A stretch of DNA of 51,289 nt. It comes from Caulobacteraceae bacterium. Lineage in GTDB: Bacteria > Pseudomonadota > Alphaproteobacteria > Caulobacterales > Caulobacteraceae. Location: contig JANXTX010000052.1 in assembly GCA_025352165.1 (NCBI GenBank), forward strand, positions 1 through 51,289. The letters run 5' to 3'. Shown here one piece after another: positions 44,125 through 51,289 of this stretch (positions are counted from its first letter, which is position 1; each line of letters starts with the position of its first letter). The position numbers and the translations under genes are program-made. The notes beneath the pieces are model-generated. The model was not told the origin of the DNA. It made no database searches and saw only the letters and a program-made list of their open reading frames with translations.

Positions 44125-44976
44125 TCAGATGGCATCGAACGACAGGCGCGAGCCCCAGAAACGCTCGACCAGTCCATTCTGCGGTCCAGGTCGACCGGTG
44201 GTCAGAAACCGCCGCGCGCCGCTTGATCCGGGATCATATTCGGGGTGTCGCTGAAGATAGCTTTCGATTGCGCCGGCGGTCGCGTCCGGCTGATGGATCA
44301 GCGGCGTGCCATCGGGCAGCGCGGCGCGGAACATGTCGGCGATGATCTCATAGTGCGTGCAGCCCAGAATGGCGCGGTCCGGCGGCCGGCCGATCCGGCG
44401 GACGAGATTGTCCACATGTCTTTCGACCGCCTCGCGCAGCTGCTCTTCCTTCGCGCCGGCTTCGATGTCACGCGCCAGCGTCGGACAGGGCTCGGAGAAC
44501 ACGGCGACGTCCTGGCTGCGCTTGTCGATCTCGATTTCGTACACCCGGCTGGCTGTCGTCGCCGGCGTCGAGAAGATGCCCAGGATGTCCAGTTGCTCGA
44601 TCTTGTCTCCGCGCCGCTCGGCTTCATGCTCCCACGGCAGCCCCGTCGCCGCCTCGATGGTCGGCACGATGATGCCCAGCGCATTGACCGGTCGTCCCAG
44701 GGCCCGCCGATAGTCCGGCAGCCAGTTCTGCTGCAGGCGGCGCAGAGCCACCGCCGCCGCCGTGTTACAGGCCAGCACCACCAGATTTGCCCCCGCGTCG
44801 AACAGCCGCTCGCAACCCGCGCGCGTCAGGTCGACGATCTCTTCGCCGGGACGCCCGCCATAAGGGGTATTGGCCTGGTCGGCGAGATAGATGAAGTCAG
44901 CGGACGGCAACCGCCGGACCAGGGCGTGATGCACGCTCAGGCCCCCGATCCCGGAATCAAAAACGCCTATTCCCAT
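44125..44976 (-). CDS. murI: Glutamate racemase
   Basis: Interconverts L- and D-glutamate for peptidoglycan. The 283-residue protein has FDSGIGGLSV, the first catalytic Cys in LVVLACNTAAAVAL, PTIEAATG, and the second Cys in ILGCTHYE. The N-terminus MGIGVFDSG starts at the ATG at 44976. It precedes the exported SRPBCC protein by 17 bp and is followed by oxyR in the same direction. Intact. Confidence 0.95.
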   Translation of the reverse strand: MGIGVFDSGIGGLSVHHALVRRLPSADFIYLADQANTPYGGRPGEEIVDLTRAGCERLFDAGANLVVLACNTAAAVALRRLQQNWLPDYRRALGRPVNALGIIVPTIEAATGLPWEHEAERRGDKIEQLDILGIFSTPATTASRVYEIEIDKRSQDVAVFSEPCPTLARDIEAGAKEEQLREAVERHVDNLVRRIGRPPDRAILGCTHYEIIADMFRAALPDGTPLIHQPDATAGAIESYLQRHPEYDPGSSGARRFLTTGRPGPQNGLVERFWGSRLSFDAI

Positions 44977-45034
44977 ATCCGCTCTTTAACATGCGCTGTC
45001 CGGGCGTCCATGCGATGTCCGGCTGATCCTTTGG

Positions 45035-45937
45035 TCAGGTTCGTCCGAGCCGCCGGATGACATCCTCGCGAAATCGCCGGCCGACGCCGACGGCCGTTCC
45101 ACTCGTCATGACCAGTTCGGCGCGGCCGTCGGCCCCGCCGCGCATTTCACGCACATGGCCGAGATTGACGATCAGCGAGCGGTGCGCGCGGACGAAACCT
45201 TCCACCTTCAGCGCCTGGGTCAGGTCGTCGAGGGTGGCGCGAATCAGGCCCTCATGGCCATTCCAGAACACTTCGGCGTAGTTGCCCGCGGCCTCGATGC
45301 GCTCGATCTGGTCCAGGGGCGCCACCAGCTTGCGCCGCCCGACCGCCACCAGAAGCGTCGGCGGACCGGTAGGTTCCGAGGGTGGCGCCGTCAACTGGCG
45401 CAACAGGTCGTCCGCCCGCCGCGCCTCGATCCGGGCGCGCCGCCGCTGGACCTGGCCGAACAGGGCCGCGGCCAGGGCGGTGAACGCCAGCATGTCGACC
45501 GGCCCGCGCTCCAGCGCCGTGACGTCCAGCCCCGCCCGCGCGCCAGAAAAGGTCAGGTCCAGCCACGCCGCCCAGACCGCGTGCGCCGGGACGCTGGCCC
45601 AGCCGAGGGCGAAGACGGCCACGGCGATGCGCGGCCAGCTCCAGGGGCGCAGCAACACGACCCACAAGAGCAGCCCAACGGGCGCCCAACTCGCCCAGAC
45701 CCCCGCCTGCCAGGTCAGGGCGCGCGCCCAGCTGAAGTCCGGCTGGCGCCCGTGGGCTATGGTCGCGGCGGCGATCACCGTCGCCAGCAACGCATAGGTC
45801 CAGAATGCCCAGGACCACAGCCAGCCTAGCGGGGGGCGAATGCGGCGTTCCTGGTTAGGGGCGGGCGAACCAGCAAGCGCCGCGCCACGACGATCATGAC
45901 CACGAAGCCCGCGACCAGCGGGCCGATCTGGCTCCAA
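45035..45937 (-). CDS. LytTR-domain regulator with four predicted membrane spans
   Basis: About 300 residues if it starts at the TTG at 45937. Four hydrophobic spans (about residues 36-59, 65-88, 91-116 and 134-152) are followed by a linker and a C-terminal LytTR DNA-binding domain (LIVNLGHVREMRG and the preceding VRAHRS). Membrane-anchored LytTR regulators of this type sense unknown signals. No ATG is available before the first span, so the start is uncertain: a non-ATG codon, or a coupled start within the upstream gene (overlap of about 110 bp), is likely. It is co-transcribed with the membrane protein gene upstream. Confidence 0.75.
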   Translation of the reverse strand: MEPDRPAGRGLRGHDRRGAALAGSPAPNQERRIRPPLGWLWSWAFWTYALLATVIAAATIAHGRQPDFSWARALTWQAGVWASWAPVGLLLWVVLLRPWSWPRIAVAVFALGWASVPAHAVWAAWLDLTFSGARAGLDVTALERGPVDMLAFTALAAALFGQVQRRRARIEARRADDLLRQLTAPPSEPTGPPTLLVAVGRRKLVAPLDQIERIEAAGNYAEVFWNGHEGLIRATLDDLTQALKVEGFVRAHRSLIVNLGHVREMRGGADGRAELVMTSGTAVGVGRRFREDVIRRLGRT

Positions 45938-46491
45938 GGTTGCTCCCCTCTCAAGACATTGCCTCCAGCCGCCGAGGCCATGGCGAAAAACGCGCCGGTC
46001 ATCTTGAGGCCATGGTCCAGCGGCCGCAACCGGGTGCTCCAGACCCTCGCGTAGAGGGGCCGCGTCAGGTCGTAGCCGGCGACCAGGGCCAGCCAAGTGG
46101 CCACCGACCGCGCCAGCGCGAGTGGCCCCGCGCCGGCGTTCGCGGGCTTCAGCCAGAGGAGGATCGCGGCGACGCCCACCAACACCGCCACGGCCGCCAC
46201 GGCGTCGAGACGGCCCGGCGAACGCCCCTTCAGCCTCAGCGACCGGATCGCGCCGAACAGCTGATAGGCGGCGGACCACGTCGCCAGGATCAACCAGGCG
46301 GGCTGGGCATACAGGGTCTCCAGCGCGACCGCGGCGACCAGGGCTCCGCCGGCCAGGACGACGAACAACCAGCCGAACATCCGGTGGCGTCGCCCTCCCT
46401 TGGCGGCCGTCAACGGAACCAGGCCGGCGGCGAGTCCCAGCGCTCCGGCGCCGACATGAAGTGCGATCAAGGACGAGTGAAGCGTGGGCAA
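45826..46491 (-). CDS. Small integral membrane protein, DUF2306-like
   Basis: A 221-residue protein with about six hydrophobic spans. The N-terminal HVGAGALGLAAGLVPLTAAKGGRRHRMFGWLF matches in spirit the H-x-G-x-x-A-L and K-G-x-x-H-R pattern of DUF2306-type heme-related membrane proteins. Function unknown. No ATG is found in a suitable place; the TTG at 46491 has GGAG nine to twelve bases upstream and gives the full first span. It overlaps the LytTR gene downstream, so a functional pair (sensor partner) is plausible but unproven. Confidence 0.65.
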   Translation of the reverse strand: MPTLHSSLIALHVGAGALGLAAGLVPLTAAKGGRRHRMFGWLFVVLAGGALVAAVALETLYAQPAWLILATWSAAYQLFGAIRSLRLKGRSPGRLDAVAAVAVLVGVAAILLWLKPANAGAGPLALARSVATWLALVAGYDLTRPLYARVWSTRLRPLDHGLKMTGAFFAMASAAGGNVLRGEQPWSQIGPLVAGFVVMIVVARRLLVRPPLTRNAAFAPR

Positions 46492-46684
46492 GATGGGGCG
46501 TCTCCGGGCGATGGCATGGGAGAAGCCTGTATCGCTGACCAGACCGGAGCGACGGAGTGGTGCTGGGACAGACGGCCTGTCGTTGGGATGAACGATCGTC
46601 CTCTACCGGAACGGCCGGGCGATTCAGAGCCGTTGATCGAGCCGGTGAGTGAAGCGGACGCCGATGCGCCCGATACCGGAAGGT
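46492..46684. other. Intergenic, no feature seen
   Basis: 193 bp between two leftward membrane-protein genes. No clear promoter, hairpin or small gene was found. The first 40 bases hold a candidate ribosome binding site (GGAGA) for the TTG start at 46491. Confidence 0.5.
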
Positions 46685-47254
46685 CTATCCCGCTCGCCGA
46701 CCTCGCCAGCCGAGCACGGCAGCGATCGCGACCCCGGCGAAAATGAACTTCATCAACTCCGTGAAGGCATTGGCCAGGGTGTAGTCGAGGCTGAAACCGT
46801 ACCAGTCCCAATAGGAGAAATTGGTCGCCATGCCGGCGATCGCGCCGATCAGCGCGGCCAGGGCCACGCGTCGCACGAACCCCGCCGCTACCGCGCCGAG
46901 CAGGATCGCCGCCAACAGGGACTCCGCGACCTCGAATACGAACTCGGCGATCAGCTGGCGCGGCGTCAGTCCTGGCGTTCCGGGCGGATTGTACGCCAGA
47001 ATCCCGGATGGATGGCTCTTGAGCATGTCCTCCTGGATCTTCATCGCCTTGGCGTCGCCGGGCGCGCCCGGGATGGCCGGAAAGAAATAGAATCCGGGCC
47101 TGTCGCCCAGGTTGTTGCGCAGCGCAGTCATCGTCGCCGCCTCGTTTGGCATCGTCGCCAGGCCCATGCTGGCTAGCGGTGTCGCGACATGGGCGATCGA
47201 AGCCCAGATGAACATGGCGATTCCGCCAAGTAGTCCGGCGATGAGCGTGCGCAT
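46685..47254 (-). CDS. Hypothetical membrane protein
   Basis: A 189-residue protein with one N-terminal span (residues 1-30), a soluble loop of about 60 residues (MPNEAATMTALR to LTPRQLIAE), and three or four C-terminal spans. The loop has a conserved-looking GFYFFPAIPG stretch. I do not recognise the family. The ATG at 47254 follows GGCAACC; the stop lies just before the 193-bp gap. It is 21 bp from the DUF4345 gene in the same direction and is probably co-transcribed. Confidence 0.7.
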   Translation of the reverse strand: MRTLIAGLLGGIAMFIWASIAHVATPLASMGLATMPNEAATMTALRNNLGDRPGFYFFPAIPGAPGDAKAMKIQEDMLKSHPSGILAYNPPGTPGLTPRQLIAEFVFEVAESLLAAILLGAVAAGFVRRVALAALIGAIAGMATNFSYWDWYGFSLDYTLANAFTELMKFIFAGVAIAAVLGWRGRRAG

Positions 47255-47275
47255 GGTTGCCTCCCGTGCGTCTTC

Positions 47276-47677
47276 CTATCGCGAGGCTAGGATTGCCGCC
47301 TGTTTCTGTCCAGTCGCCACGCGCGCCTGCCACAGGCACAGGGTCGGCGCCACGCCCAGCTCCATCGCCAGGGTCCAGCGCATCGATCCCGGGTCGCCGG
47401 CCAGAAATACGCCGGCCAGCCGCGCGAGCCCTCCCGTGACGACGATGGCCGTCAGCATTCGGATGGCCGTTCCACGCCGCTCGATCGCGGGAACGCATCC
47501 CCAATAGAGAAGGCCGATCGCAAACAGCAGTCCGGAGAGATATCGCATATGACTGTCGGCGGCGTATCCCGGCCACGCGCCGAACGCCCTGGCGCCCTGC
47601 AGGGCTCCGAACAACCCGCCGGCCACCGGCACGCATCCGGCGATCAGCACGGCGATCTGTAGCAGGCGTCTTTCCAT
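47276..47677 (-). CDS. DUF4345-like small membrane protein
   Basis: A 133-residue protein with four hydrophobic spans. It has the DSHMRYLSGLL stretch and the following PAIERRGTAIRMLTAIVVTGG segment of DUF4345-type proteins. Function unknown. The ATG at 47677 (MERRLLQIAVL) is chosen because an in-frame extension to 47860 would translate a palindromic repeat (Lys- and Arg-rich, not family-like). First gene of the long leftward run. Confidence 0.75.
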   Translation of the reverse strand: MERRLLQIAVLIAGCVPVAGGLFGALQGARAFGAWPGYAADSHMRYLSGLLFAIGLLYWGCVPAIERRGTAIRMLTAIVVTGGLARLAGVFLAGDPGSMRWTLAMELGVAPTLCLWQARVATGQKQAAILASR

Positions 47678-47707
47678 GGAGGGCCTTGGCAACCGTTTGA
47701 AGAAACA

Positions 47708-47831
47708 TTTACCACGAAGGACACGAAGGAAGAGAAGAAGAACAGAAAGCAAGTTGGATTGCGCTTCGCGCGTAGCGCAAAATCTACGCTTCCCTGGCTT
47801 CTTCTCTTCCTTCGTGTCCTTCGTGGTCAAA
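47708..47831. repeat. MITE-like palindromic repeat with 30-bp perfect arms
   Basis: The left arm (47711-47740), starting ACCACGAAGGACACGAAGGA, is repeated as an exact 30-bp reverse complement at 47798-47827. TTT and AAA flank the arms. Inside the loop, TTGCGC and GCGCAA form another hairpin (47759-47780). ACGAAGGACACGAAGG-type arms recur in many bacterial genomes as dispersed hairpin repeats, often mistaken for protein. No transposase is present, so any movement would be in trans. Copies elsewhere in the genome are expected but not seen here. Confidence 0.8.
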
Positions 47832-48017
47832 TCTTTCTTGTCGTTGCCGCCGGCCCCCAACCTGGCGATCGTTCACACAATTGCCCTGCGGCCGTCGGTC
47901 CCATCCTTGACCAGCGCGGTCCACATGGCGCATAAGCCCCGCTTTCCGGCGCAGCCTTAAGTCTCGCGCCTCCACCGCCACGACCCCCTGAACGATCAGG
48001 GACGAGGGCGGCGGGGA

Positions 48018-48045
48018 CCCCCGTCCGCGTGATCGCGCACGGGGG
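48018..48045 (+). promoter_or_regulatory. Strong hairpin in the ffh leader
   Basis: CCCCCGT (48018-48024) pairs with ACGGGGG (48039-48045), and inner GCG/CGC pairs extend the stem around TGAT. The following CTTTGG is a weak U-tract, so it could be a leaky terminator, an attenuator, or a structured leader. It ends 53 bp before the ffh start. Confidence 0.5.
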
Positions 48046-48098
48046 CTTTGGTCGTTGTGGGTATGTGACCCGATGGTCGGGCGCAGGTGAGGACGTAG

Positions 48099-49583
48099 AT
48101 GTTTGAAGGTCTGAGCGAACGACTTTCCGGCGTATTCGACGCGCTCTCCGGGCGCGGCGTACTGACCGAGAAGGATATCGACGTCGCCATGCGCGAGGTC
48201 CGCGTCGCCCTGCTCGAGGCCGACGTCGCCCTGCCGGTGGTTCGCGATTTCATCGACAAGGCCCGCCAGCTGGCCCTCGGCGAGGTGGTGATCCGTTCGG
48301 TCAAGCCCGCCGATCAGGTCATCAAGATCGTCCACGACGGCCTCGTCGACATGCTCGGCGGTGACGACGTTCAGCCGCTGCGCCTCGCCCTCAATCCTCC
48401 GACCGTGATCCTGATCGCCGGCCTGCAGGGCTCGGGCAAGACCACCCTTTCGGCGAAGATTGCGCTGCGGCTCTCCAAGACCGAGCGCAAGCGGGTGATC
48501 ATGGCCTCGCTAGACGTAAGGCGTCCCGCCGCCATGGAGCAGCTTGCCATCCTCGGCAGGGAAGCCGGCGTCGACACCCTGCCGATTCTGCCCGGCCAAG
48601 CGCCGGCCGATATCGCCCGCCGCGCCATGTCGGCGGCCAGGCTCGGCGGCTTCGATGTGCTGATCCTCGACACCGCCGGCCGCACGACGCTCGATGAGGC
48701 GATGATGAGCGAGGCGGCCGAGATCGCCCGCATCGCCAGCCCCACTGAAACATTATTGGTGGCCGACAGCCTCACCGGCCAGGACGCCGTGCGCACCGCC
48801 AAGGCCTTCCACGAACGCCTGCCGCTGACCGGTCTGGTGTTGACGCGCGCCGACGGCGACGCCCGTGGCGGCGCGGCGCTCTCCATGCGCGCGGTCACTG
48901 GCCTGCCGATCAAGTTCCTCGGGACCGGCGAGAAGATCGACGCCCTCGACGTATTCGACGCCCATCGCGTCGCCGGCCGCATACTTGGTCGTGGTGACGT
49001 CGTCGCCCTGGTCGAGCGCGCCGCCGCCGAACTCGACGAGGCCAAGGCCCGCACCATGGCCGAAAAGCTCGCCAAGGGCCGCTTCGATCTCGACGACATG
49101 GCCGACCAGCTCTCGCAGATGGAGCGCATGGGCGGCATGGAAGGCCTGATGGGCATGCTGCCGGGCGTGCAGAAGATGAAGCAGCAGATCGCCCAGTCCG
49201 GCATGTCCGACAAGACCTTCCGTCGTCAGCGGGCGATCATCGGCTCGATGACCCGGCAGGAGCGCAAGAAGCCGGATATTCTGCAGGCCTCGCGCAAGCG
49301 CCGCATCGCCGCCGGCGCCGGTGTCGACGTCGCCGAGATCAACCGCCTGCTTAAACAGCATCGCCAGATGCAGGACGCCTTCAAGTCGATGGCCAAGGGC
49401 GGCGGCAAGGGTTTTGCCCGTCTGGGCGCCATGATGGGCGGCGCCGGCGGTCTCGATCGCCTCAAGTCATTGGGGGGGGGTCCGCCGCCACTTGGCTCCT
49501 CGCAGATTGGCGGCCCCAAGCCGCCTTCGCTTCCCGGTCTCGGTGGTCAGCCCTCCGCCTTCAACCCCTTCAAGAAACCCTGA
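48099..49583 (+). CDS. ffh: Signal recognition particle protein Ffh
   Basis: GTPase that binds signal sequences and 4.5S RNA, delivering membrane proteins co-translationally through FtsY. The 494-residue protein has the N domain (helices to about 95), G domain with LQGSGKTT (G1), [13 protein letters not shown] (G3), [10 protein letters not shown] (G4, Arg in place of the common Lys of TKxD), then the Met-rich M domain ([16 protein letters not shown]). The C-terminus has a Gly/Pro-rich tail. The ATG at 48099 gives the family start MFEGLSERL. It heads the ffh-rpsP-rimM run. ftsY is not in the window. Confidence 0.97.
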   Translation: MFEGLSERLSGVFDALSGRGVLTEKDIDVAMREVRVALLEADVALPVVRDFIDKARQLALGEVVIRSVKPADQVIKIVHDGLVDMLGGDDVQPLRLALNPPTVILIAGLQGSGKTTLSAKIALRLSKTERKRVIMASLDVRRPAAMEQLAILGREAGVDTLPILPGQAPADIARRAMSAARLGGFDVLILDTAGRTTLDEAMMSEAAEIARIASPTETLLVADSLTGQDAVRTAKAFHERLPLTGLVLTRADGDARGGAALSMRAVTGLPIKFLGTGEKIDALDVFDAHRVAGRILGRGDVVALVERAAAELDEAKARTMAEKLAKGRFDLDDMADQLSQMERMGGMEGLMGMLPGVQKMKQQIAQSGMSDKTFRRQRAIIGSMTRQERKKPDILQASRKRRIAAGAGVDVAEINRLLKQHRQMQDAFKSMAKGGGKGFARLGAMMGGAGGLDRLKSLGGGPPPLGSSQIGGPKPPSLPGLGGQPSAFNPFKKP

Positions 49584-49621
49584 AGATTCAATCACGTTTA
49601 GTTTGGAAAGAAACATCTGAC

Positions 49622-50161
49622 ATGCTTAAGATTCGTCTGTCCCGCGGCGGCACCAAAAAGCGCCCCTATTATTCCGTCGTCGTCGCCGACAGCCATTCAC
49701 CTCGTGACGGCCGCTTCATCGAAAAGGTCGGAACCTACAATCCGTTGCTGAAAAAGGATGACGAAAAGCGCGTCGTCCTCAAGGGTGAGCGCATCACCGA
49801 GTGGCTCGGCAAGGGCGCACAGGCGACGGAGCGCGTGAGCCGCCTGCTCGCCGCCAAGGGCCTGGCCAAGTGGGAACACGGCTCAAACCCGAAGAAGGGC
49901 GAGCCCCACGCCAAGGCCAAGGAACGCGTCACCGAACGCGCCGAGCGCGCCGCCGCCCTCGCCGAAGCTCTCGCCAACGCGCCGCCCGAGGAGGAAGTGG
50001 TCGAGGAAGTCGTCGCCGAGGAAGCCGCTCTGGTCGAAGCCGTCGCCGAGGAAGCCCCCGCCGAAGAACCCGTCGCCGAAGAATCCGCCGTCGAGGCCCC
50101 TGCCGAAGACGCCCCCGCCGAGGAAGCTCCCGCCGCCGAGGCCCCCGCCGAAGAGGCGTGA
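49622..50161 (+). CDS. rpsP: 30S ribosomal protein S16 with acidic C-terminal extension
   Basis: Structural protein of the small subunit, needed for 30S assembly. The first 85 residues are the S16 domain ([22 protein letters not shown] and [10 protein letters not shown]). The total is 179 residues, about twice the family's usual 80-90. The extra part is basic-to-acidic: a [13 protein letters not shown]-type linker, then EEA/PAEEA repeats rich in Glu, Ala and Pro, probably disordered. Such tails occur in Caulobacter and relatives. The ATG at 49622 follows AAAGAAACATC. It lies 38 bp after ffh. Confidence 0.95.
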   Translation: MLKIRLSRGGTKKRPYYSVVVADSHSPRDGRFIEKVGTYNPLLKKDDEKRVVLKGERITEWLGKGAQATERVSRLLAAKGLAKWEHGSNPKKGEPHAKAKERVTERAERAAALAEALANAPPEEEVVEEVVAEEAALVEAVAEEAPAEEPVAEESAVEAPAEDAPAEEAPAAEAPAEEA

Positions 50162-50179
50162 TGTCCTTGCCGCTTGATC

Positions 50180-50200
50180 CTCCCCCGCGCAGCGGGGGAG
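50180..50200. repeat. GC-rich hairpin repeat between rpsP and rimM
   Basis: CTCCCCCGC-GCA-GCGGGGGAG (50180-50200) is a perfect 9-bp stem with a 3-base loop, followed by a GGGGGACCG stretch and more GC-rich sequence to the rimM ribosome binding site. This CTCCCCCGC...GCGGGGGAG type is common as a dispersed intergenic element in alphaproteobacteria. It could modulate the ratio of rpsP to rimM. Confidence 0.6.
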
Positions 50201-50264
50201 GGGGACCGCCCCTGGTCCCAGCCGAAGGCCGTCCCGAGGACAGGCTTCGCGGTGGAGGCGGCGC

Positions 50265-50813
50265 GTGAGCAACGAACAGCACCACGATAGCTCAGGCAGT
50301 GCTCCCCCCCGCCTGATTCTCGTAGGCCAGGTCGCCGGAGCCTTCGGCGTTCGGGGAGAGGTGCGCGTGACCGCTTTTACCGACGATCCGGCCAGTCTGC
50401 TGGACTACAGCCCGCTGCTGAATGGCGCCGGCGCCCCGACGCTCACCCTGACCACCGGCCGTGTCGACAAGGGCGCGGTGGTTGCCCGCGCCAAGGAAAT
50501 CGAGACCCGCGAGCAGGCCCAGGCCATGCGCGGCCTGCGCCTCTATATCGACCGAGACCGCCTGCCGGAGCCCGACGATGAGGATGAGTTCTACCTCGCC
50601 GACCTGATCGGCCTCGCGGCCGTATCGCCGGCCGGCGAGCCGGTCGGCCACATCAGGTCCGTGCACAATTTCGGCGCCGGCGACCTGCTGGAGATCGAGC
50701 CGCCCGGCGGCGCGCCTACCTGGTGGGCGCCCTTCACCCGCGCCGTCGTTCCCGAAATTCGTATTGCCGACGGCGTCGTCGTGGTCGATCGTCCTGTCGA
50801 GGTAGAGGACTGA
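50265..50813 (+). CDS. rimM: 16S rRNA processing protein RimM
   Basis: 30S maturation factor that binds S19 and helps form the 16S 3' domain. The 182-residue protein has the N-terminal RimM domain (LVGQVAGAFGVRGEVRV, the family hallmark, and AFTDDPASLLDY) and a PRC-barrel domain (DEDEFYLADLIGLAAV, VGHIRSVHNFGAGDLLEI, and WWAPFTRAVVPEI). The GTG at 50265 has a strong GGTGGAGG six bases upstream. It is in the conserved ffh-rpsP-rimM order; trmD and rplS would be expected next. Confidence 0.95.
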   Translation: MSNEQHHDSSGSAPPRLILVGQVAGAFGVRGEVRVTAFTDDPASLLDYSPLLNGAGAPTLTLTTGRVDKGAVVARAKEIETREQAQAMRGLRLYIDRDRLPEPDDEDEFYLADLIGLAAVSPAGEPVGHIRSVHNFGAGDLLEIEPPGGAPTWWAPFTRAVVPEIRIADGVVVVDRPVEVED

Positions 50814-50823
50814 GATTCGGACG

Positions 50824-51289
50824 ATGCGCCTGCGTGTCATCGACATTGAAACCACCGGAGAAGCGCCGCCCGCCGAGATCATCGAAGTCGGCCGGACGGA
50901 TGTCGTCGGCGATACCGGCGCATGGCGCATCGAGCGCCCCATGGCGCGCCTCTATCGGCCGCTGAATGGCATCCCGCCGGAGACGATGGCCGTCCATCAT
51001 CTCACCGAGGAAATCATCGGCCCCGACGCTCCCGTGTGCGCGCCGGACAAGCTCCGGCTCGCCATCTGGGGCGGTGAGCCGCCGGATGCGCTGGTCGCCC
51101 ACAACAGCAGCTTCGAGCAGAGCTTCATTCCCGAGGCGCTCACCACGCCGCTGCCGTGGATCTGCACCTACAAGGTGGCGCTTCGGGTCTGGCCGGACGC
51201 GCCCCGCCACTCCAACCAGGTGCTGCGCTATTGGCGCGGCCTTCACCTCGACGCCAACATCGCCATGCCGCCCCACCGCGCGGCGCCGG
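50824..51289 (+). CDS. DnaQ-like 3'-5' exonuclease, cut by the window end
   Basis: At least 155 residues, open to the right edge. The DEDD-type motifs are visible: VIDIETTG (Asp-x-Glu) at residues 5-12 and VAHNSSFEQSF in the second motif, which has Glu where most have Asp. HLTEEIIG and CTYKVALRVWP are also typical of this family. It starts 10 bp after rimM (ATG at 50824). Close relatives include exodeoxyribonuclease X-like proteins. Its insertion here, instead of trmD directly following rimM, is notable. Confidence 0.85.
   Translation, partial: MRLRVIDIETTGEAPPAEIIEVGRTDVVGDTGAWRIERPMARLYRPLNGIPPETMAVHHLTEEIIGPDAPVCAPDKLRLAIWGGEPPDALVAHNSSFEQSFIPEALTTPLPWICTYKVALRVWPDAPRHSNQVLRYWRGLHLDANIAMPPHRAAP

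Larger units (their letters stand above)
47678..48098. other. Intergenic region with a palindromic repeat and an ffh leader
   Basis: 421 bp. It holds the 124-bp inverted-repeat element (47708-47831), a plain stretch (47832-48000), and a strong hairpin in the ffh leader (48018-48045). The leftward promoter of the membrane genes would also lie here. No tRNA or 4.5S RNA is seen. Confidence 0.6.

Noticed and set aside
46467-47708. Long minus-strand frame with Arg-rich translation over the small membrane-protein genes
   Set aside because: Low-complexity Arg/Gly/Ala translation with no domain; the overlapping frames encode proteins with proper membrane spans.
47678-47860. In-frame extension of the DUF4345 gene through the palindromic repeat
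   Set aside because: The extension translates the repeat and is not family-like; the ATG at 47677 starts the first span.
1-51289. tRNA, rRNA, CRISPR arrays
   Set aside because: No TTCGA-type T-loop in a cloverleaf context, no rRNA-like stretch and no regularly spaced repeats were found by eye.

Overview
The window is a G+C-rich chromosomal segment of an alphaproteobacterium. Clues are a direct-repeat LexA site (GAAC-N7-GAAC) in front of mmcB, a RegB/RegA (PrrBA, ActSR) two-component pair next to a SenC/SCO gene, a DUF1674 (SDHAF4-type) gene, a PHB depolymerase and an S16 ribosomal protein with a long acidic tail. Together these fit Caulobacterales-like or related lineages, but the genus cannot be fixed from the sequence. 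Most of the window is well-packed housekeeping DNA. The most accessory-looking parts are the left end, the cluster at 23.4-35.4 kb, a low-G+C signal peptidase gene at 40 kb and several intergenic palindromes.

Left end (1-850): the 3' end of a group II intron (domain V/VI hairpins), then unassigned DNA, then a small DUF5681-like phage-type gene. 1-10.6 kb: purH behind a clear ZTP riboswitch, an AraC-type regulator divergent from a VOC protein, rpe, rsmB, a DUF1674 gene, pyrF, a MarC protein, an SDR and kup. 10.6-13.7 kb: argG, an R2-like diiron protein behind an FNR/FixK-type box, a strong terminator, and mmcB under a LexA box. 13.7-18.5 kb: the redox response regulator and kinase, whose start codon overlaps that of a divergent SCO/SenC gene, then phaZ and a DUF45 metalloprotease. 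18.5-23.4 kb: purU, a penicillin-binding protein 1A and recQ.

23.4-35.4 kb holds the most unusual content. A palindrome-rich 394-bp gap precedes a 1290-residue protein with two class III cyclase domains, a P-loop ATPase and a helical-repeat tail, the layout of mammalian soluble adenylyl cyclase. It is followed at short spacing by a carotenoid-desaturase-like flavoprotein and an acetoacetate-decarboxylase-family protein joined by a GTGA stop/start overlap. Next come an ABC ATPase and a giant permease fused to an M1-type metallopeptidase. The first three genes look like one transcription unit and are the best candidate here for an undescribed system: signalling protein plus two-step lipid or isoprenoid chemistry. 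The product is unknown.

35.4-47.7 kb: a nitronate monooxygenase-like gene and an MFS transporter, then a long leftward run: murI, an exported SRPBCC protein, oxyR, dapF, an SDR, an atypical signal peptidase I, mtaB and a GFA-type zinc protein, preceded by a LytTR regulator and three small membrane proteins. 47.7-51.3 kb: a dispersed-type palindromic repeat, then ffh, rpsP, rimM and a DnaQ-like exonuclease cut by the window end.

Functional links: purH and purU both draw on 10-formyl-tetrahydrofolate, and the riboswitch ties purH expression to its substrate AICAR. RegBA, SenC, the FixK-type box and OxyR suggest that redox and oxygen state is a recurrent regulatory input. No tRNA, rRNA or CRISPR array was seen.
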